A stretch of DNA of 64,000 bases from Paracoccaceae bacterium. Its GTDB lineage: Bacteria > Pseudomonadota > Alphaproteobacteria > Rhodobacterales > Rhodobacteraceae. The DNA lies in contig PAPN01000053.1 of NCBI GenBank assembly GCA_002708925.1, forward strand, positions 62,001 through 126,000, read 5' to 3'. The notes under the pieces are model-generated. The model was not told the origin of the DNA, searched no databases, and saw only the letters and a program-made list of their open reading frames with translations. Made by a program: the position numbers and the translations under genes. Shown in pieces: positions 60,065 through 64,000 of this stretch (position 1 is the first letter of the stretch; each line of letters starts with the position of its first letter).

Positions 60065-62937
60065 TCCGCGGCCTCGATCCGGCGCGACAGGGCGGCCTGG
60101 GCGGCGTAATCCTCTTGCCAGTCGGTTGGCCCGTTCGAGGGGCTGACCTGTACCGCCGTCACCTTATATTCGGGGCAGTTCGTGGCCCAGTCGCTGTAAT
60201 CGGTGGTGACAACATTCGCCTGCGTATCGGGGTGGTGGAAGGTGGTATAGACCACGCCGGGATTGACGCGATCGGTGATCTGCGCCCGCAGCGTGATCTC
60301 GCCCGAGCGCGAGGCCAGTTTCACGAAATCCCCGTCCTTGATACCCCGGTTTTCCGCGTCATGAGGGTGGATTTCCAGCCGATCCTGATCATGCCAGACC
60401 ACGTTTTCCGTCCGCCTGGTTTGCGCGCCGACGTTATATTGCGACAGCACGCGGCCCGTGGTCAGCAGCAGCGGGAAACGCGGGCCGGTGCGTTCATCCG
60501 TGGCCACGTATTCGGTGTGGATGAACCGCCCCTTGCCGCGCACGAACCCATCCACATGCATCAGCGGAGTGCCATCCGGGTTGTCATCATTACAGGGCCA
60601 TTGGATGCTGCCCATTTGCTCCAGACGGTCATAGGTCACCCCGGCAAAAGACGGCGTAGTGGCCGAGATTTCCGCCATGATTTCAGAGGGATGCTCATAC
60701 TTCCAATCCGCGCCCATGGCATTGGCCAGCATCTGCGTGACCTGCCAGTCCTCATAGCCATTGAGCGGAGCCATCACCTTGCGGACCATGTTGATACGGC
60801 GCTCGGCATTGGTGAAGGTGCCGTTCTTTTCCAAAAAGGACGAGCCAGGCAGGAACACATGCGCATAGTTCGCGGTCTCGTTCAGGAACAGGTCATGCAC
60901 GATGACGCATTCCATCGCAGCCAGCCCGGCGGCAACGTGTTTGGTGTCAGGGTCCGATTGCAGGATGTCCTCGCCCTGACAATACAGCCCTTTGAATGTG
61001 CCCTCCACGGCGGCGTCCAGCATGTTGGGGATGCGCAGGCCCGGTTCGGGGTCAATCTGAACGCCCCAGGCGTCCTCGAAAATGGCGCGAACCTCGGGCA
61101 GTTTGACATGGCGATAGCCGGGCAATTCATGCGGGAAGCTGCCCATATCGCACGATCCCTGCACGTTATTCTGTCCGCGCAGGGGATTCACGCCCACGCC
61201 GGTGCGGCCGATATTGCCGGTCAGCATCGCCAGATTCGCAATCCCGATCACGGTGGTCGAGCCTTGGCTGTGTTCGGTCACGCCCAGACCATAGTAAATC
61301 GCGCCGTTCCCGCCGGTGGCGAACAGACGCGCGGCGGCGCGCAGCTCGTCTGCGGGGACGCCGGTCAGAGCCTCGACAGATTCGGGGGAATGGCGCGGAT
61401 CGCTGGCAAACTCGGCATATTCCTGAAATTCGTCCCAATCGCAGCGCGCGCGGATAAAGGCCTCGTCATACAGCCCCTCGGTGACGATCACATGGGCCAG
61501 AGCAGTCACCACGGCGACGTTGGTGCCGGGGCGCAGCGCCAGGTGATGCTGCGCCTGAATGTGGTTCGATTTCACCATATCCGTGCGGCGCGGATCCACG
61601 ACGATCAGCTTTGCCCCCGCCCGCAGGCGCTTTTTCAAACGCGATGCAAAGACCGGATGCCCGTCGGTTGGGTTTGCCCCGATGATGATCACCACATCCG
61701 TATGCTCGACACTGTCGAAATCCTGCGTGCCCGCGCTGGTGCCAAAGGTCTGCCCCAGCCCGTAGCCCGTGGGCGAATGACACACCCGCGCGCAGGTATC
61801 GGTGTTGTTATTGCCAAAAACCGCGCGGGTCAGTTTCTGCACCAGAAAGGTTTCCTCGTTCGTGCAGCGGCTGGATGTAATCACCCCGACCGAGCGCCGC
61901 CCGTGTTTTTCCTGAATCCCGCGCATCCGGGCCGCAGCGAATTCCAGCGCCTCGTCCCAGCTGACCTGTTGCCAGGGCTGATCAATACTGTCGCGGATCA
62001 TCGGGTTCAGGATGCGCTCCTTGTGGGTGGCATAGCCAAAGGCGAACCGGCCCTTCACGCAGGAATGACCGCGGTTCGCCTTACCCTGTTTATGCGGAAC
62101 CATGCGCACCAGCTGATCGCCCTGCATCTCGGCCTTGAACGAACAGCCCACCCCGCAATAGGCGCAGGTGGTCACGATGGACCGATCCGGCACGCCTATT
62201 TCGATCACGGATTTTTCCTGCAAGGTCGCCGTGGGGCAAGCCTGCACACAGGCGCCGCAGCTGACGCAATCCGAGGACAGGAAATCATCGAACGAGGCCC
62301 CGGCGCTGATCCGGCTGTCAAAGCCGCGGCCTTCCATTGTCAGGGCAAAGGTGCCCTGGACCTCTTCGCAGGCGCGCACACAGCGCGAACATGCGATACA
62401 TTTCTGCGGATCATAGGTGAAATACGGGTTGCTTTCGTCCTTGGGGATGTAGCGCGCATTCGGGGCGTCCCCGGCGCGGGTTTCAAAGTGGTTTTCGCCC
62501 GGTGTATAGCGCACATCGCGCAGCCCGACGGCCCCGGCCATATCCTGCAATTCGCAATCGCCATTGGCCGCGCAGGTCAGGCAATCCAGCGGGTGGTCGC
62601 TGATATACAGCTCCATCACGCCTTTGCGGATTTTGCGTACCTTCGAGGACTGTGTGTGCACCACCATCCCCGGCGAAACGGGCGTGGTGCAGGACGCGGG
62701 CGTGCCGCGCCGGCCCTCGATTTCCACCACACACAGGCGGCATGAACCGAAGGCCTCGATCGAATCCGTGGCGCAGAGCTTCGGCACGGAAATCCCGGCC
62801 TCAGCCGCGGCGCGCATGACGGATGTGCCCTCGGGCACCGTGACCTCGAACCCGTCGATGTTCAGCGTGACCGGAGCGCCAGATTTGGCGGGGGTGCCCA
62901 TGTCGCGGTCATCCCAGGGGATAATCAAGTCCTTCAT
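60061..62937 (-). CDS. fdsA: NAD-dependent formate dehydrogenase subunit alpha
   Basis: A 958-residue molybdenum or tungsten enzyme that oxidises formate to CO2. N-terminal 2Fe-2S cysteines 55, 66, 69 and 83, then H115/C119/C122/C128, two ferredoxin-type 4Fe-4S sets (C180 to C190 and C224 to C234), a further 4Fe-4S set (258, 261, 265, 293), and the catalytic Cys386 (RVCHS). Cysteine, not selenocysteine, is at the active site. The C-terminal dinucleotide-binding region is complete. It is coupled to fdsB (four-base overlap). Confidence 0.95.
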   Translation of the reverse strand: MKDLIIPWDDRDMGTPAKSGAPVTLNIDGFEVTVPEGTSVMRAAAEAGISVPKLCATDSIEAFGSCRLCVVEIEGRRGTPASCTTPVSPGMVVHTQSSKVRKIRKGVMELYISDHPLDCLTCAANGDCELQDMAGAVGLRDVRYTPGENHFETRAGDAPNARYIPKDESNPYFTYDPQKCIACSRCVRACEEVQGTFALTMEGRGFDSRISAGASFDDFLSSDCVSCGACVQACPTATLQEKSVIEIGVPDRSIVTTCAYCGVGCSFKAEMQGDQLVRMVPHKQGKANRGHSCVKGRFAFGYATHKERILNPMIRDSIDQPWQQVSWDEALEFAAARMRGIQEKHGRRSVGVITSSRCTNEETFLVQKLTRAVFGNNNTDTCARVCHSPTGYGLGQTFGTSAGTQDFDSVEHTDVVIIIGANPTDGHPVFASRLKKRLRAGAKLIVVDPRRTDMVKSNHIQAQHHLALRPGTNVAVVTALAHVIVTEGLYDEAFIRARCDWDEFQEYAEFASDPRHSPESVEALTGVPADELRAAARLFATGGNGAIYYGLGVTEHSQGSTTVIGIANLAMLTGNIGRTGVGVNPLRGQNNVQGSCDMGSFPHELPGYRHVKLPEVRAIFEDAWGVQIDPEPGLRIPNMLDAAVEGTFKGLYCQGEDILQSDPDTKHVAAGLAAMECVIVHDLFLNETANYAHVFLPGSSFLEKNGTFTNAERRINMVRKVMAPLNGYEDWQVTQMLANAMGADWKYEHPSEIMAEISATTPSFAGVTYDRLEQMGSIQWPCNDDNPDGTPLMHVDGFVRGKGRFIHTEYVATDERTGPRFPLLLTTGRVLSQYNVGAQTRRTENVVWHDQDRLEIHPHDAENRGIKDGDFVKLASRSGEITLRAQITDRVNPGVVYTTFHHPDTQANVVTTDYSDWATNCPEYKVTAVQVSPSNGPTDWQEDYAAQAALSRRIEAAE

Positions 62938-64000
62938 TCTGCGGCCTCCTGCATCACAGGGAAATCATCGGGGAAATGGGTCAGTGCGGACATCACCGGA
63001 TAGGGCGTGAAGCCCCCCAACGCACAGAGCGAGCCCTCTTTCATCGTTTCGCACAGGTCGGTCAGCAGCTCGACGGCGCTGGCATCGCCCTGGCCGATCC
63101 GGTCCAGCGTTTCCATCCCGCGCACCGCGCCGATCCGGCAGGGCGTGCATTTCCCGCAGCTTTCCACCGCGCAGAACTCCATCGCGAAACGGGCCATTTT
63201 CAGCATGTCCGCGCTGTCATCGAAGACCACCACACCCGCGTGGCCGATCAGCGCGCCCTGACCGTCGAACTCTTCATAGCCAAACGGCGTATCGAACTGA
63301 TCGGGCGGCAGATAGGCCCCCAAAGGCCCACCCACCTGCACCGCCTTTACCGGCAGCCCCGAGGCCGTGCCGCCTCCGATGTCATTCACCAGATCCCCCA
63401 AGGGCAGGCCAAAAGCGGTTTCAAACAGCCCGCCATGTTTGATGTTTCCGGCCAGTTGAATCGGCATCGTCCCGCGTGAACGCCCCAGCCCGAAGCCCGC
63501 GTAATGTTCAGCGCCTTTTTCAAAGATCACCGGCACGGTTGCCAGCGACAGCACGTTATTCACCACCGTCGGTTTGCCCATAAACCCTTCCAGCGCGGGC
63601 AGAGGCGGTTTGGCCCGAACGGTGCCGCGTTTACCCTCAAGCGAGTTCAGCAGGCTGGTTTCCTCGCCGCAGACATAGGCCCCGGCCCCCACGCGGATTT
63701 CCATGTCAAAAGCCGGGCCCTGGCCCAGGACGCTGGCCCCCAGAATGCCCTGCGCGCGGGCGATCGCCACGGCCCGGTTCATGACCTTGATCGCATCGGG
63801 GTATTCGCTGCGCAGATAGACAAAGCCCTTGGTTGCCCCGGTGGCCAGCCCGGCGATGGTCATGCCCTCGATCAGGCAGAAGGGATCGCCCTCTATGATC
63901 ATGCGGTCGGCAAAGGTGCCGCTATCGCCTTCGTCGGCATTGCAGACGATGTATTTCTGATCCGCCTGCGCCTGGGAAACCGTGTCCCATTTGATGCCGG
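62934..64000 (-). CDS. fdsB: NAD-dependent formate dehydrogenase subunit beta, partial
   Basis: The frame runs off the window end, so only the C-terminal part is present. It is NuoF-like: CNADEGDSGTFADRMIIEGD (FMN/NADH site), GAGAYVCGEETSLLNSLEGK, VNNVLSLATVPVIFEKGAEH, and the 4Fe-4S loop ESCGKCTPCRIGAVRGMETL. The subunit takes electrons from the alpha subunit and gives them to NAD. It is the first gene visible of the operon; fdsG is expected just outside. Confidence 0.93.
   Translation of the reverse strand, partial: GIKWDTVSQAQADQKYIVCNADEGDSGTFADRMIIEGDPFCLIEGMTIAGLATGATKGFVYLRSEYPDAIKVMNRAVAIARAQGILGASVLGQGPAFDMEIRVGAGAYVCGEETSLLNSLEGKRGTVRAKPPLPALEGFMGKPTVVNNVLSLATVPVIFEKGAEHYAGFGLGRSRGTMPIQLAGNIKHGGLFETAFGLPLGDLVNDIGGGTASGLPVKAVQVGGPLGAYLPPDQFDTPFGYEEFDGQGALIGHAGVVVFDDSADMLKMARFAMEFCAVESCGKCTPCRIGAVRGMETLDRIGQGDASAVELLTDLCETMKEGSLCALGGFTPYPVMSALTHFPDDFPVMQEAAE

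Noticed and set aside
60115-62745. An 876-codon open frame on the plus strand opposite fdsA
   Set aside because: Same cause; histidine- and glycine-rich composition with no family pattern, while fdsA has all its metal motifs.

Overview
The window reads as chromosome of a GC-rich marine alphaproteobacterium of the Rhodobacteraceae (Roseobacter-type). Pointers are the CcrM GANTC methyltransferase beside rnhB, an fds-type NAD-linked formate dehydrogenase, the pmbA-cysQ-DUF4170-waaA-lpxK lipid A block, a general porin, DUF2125/DUF3576/DUF721 proteins, and overlapping gene starts and stops throughout. No organism name can be read from the sequence itself.

Core segment 1 (1-37600). It holds: the end of a thiamine ABC transporter (thiP, thiQ); a YbbN-like thioredoxin/LON-domain/Trm112 operon; a low-GC leucine-rich-repeat gene; xthA, a response regulator and ribA; an L,D-transpeptidase; the lipid A/Kdo operon; a DUF2125 protein; SDR plus enoyl-CoA hydratase; an MscS channel and a flavoprotein; a GST; leuS-lptE-holA; a glycosyltransferase and cupin; a DUF3576 lipoprotein and a porin; a YggS protein; a CoA-transferase, DsbA and DUF721 run; mutY; alkB; ccrM and rnhB; two small secreted proteins; a membrane-anchored winged-helix protein; and a LacI-type regulator. 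Three copies of a two-hairpin dispersed repeat sit in convergent gene ends (7959, 18993, 28201).

Island (37686-58275, about 20.6 kb, lower GC). It is inserted at the 3' end of tRNA-Arg(CCT). A tyrosine integrase lies next to the tRNA, and a 15-bp copy of the tRNA end with one mismatch lies at 58276-58290. GTGTCCC direct repeats just inside both ends look like integrase arm sites. The cargo, left to right: excisionase-like and XRE genes; a RiPP-like cluster (a PqqD/RRE-like protein with a precursor-like tail, a SPASM radical SAM enzyme and a B12-type radical SAM enzyme); a serine recombinase overlapping a three-gene ABC-3C conflict system; a zinc-ribbon protein; a HEPN/Abi-like protein behind a hairpin-rich leader; a VasI-like secreted protein; a ParA-like ATPase behind a 42-bp dyad; a Mob/Pre-like protein; and a plasmid-like block with an orphan DotA/TraY protein and RepC, with an antisense terminator in the repC leader. 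The island looks like a chromosomally integrated plasmid-type mobile element carrying defence and possibly peptide-modification genes.

Core segment 2 (58328-64000). A sulfotransferase is followed by the NAD-dependent formate dehydrogenase operon, read right to left as fdsB (cut by the window end), fdsA, fdhD and fdsD.

The most novel material is the RRE-tail/two-radical-SAM cluster, the Abi protein with its structured leader, and the mobile-element architecture around them.
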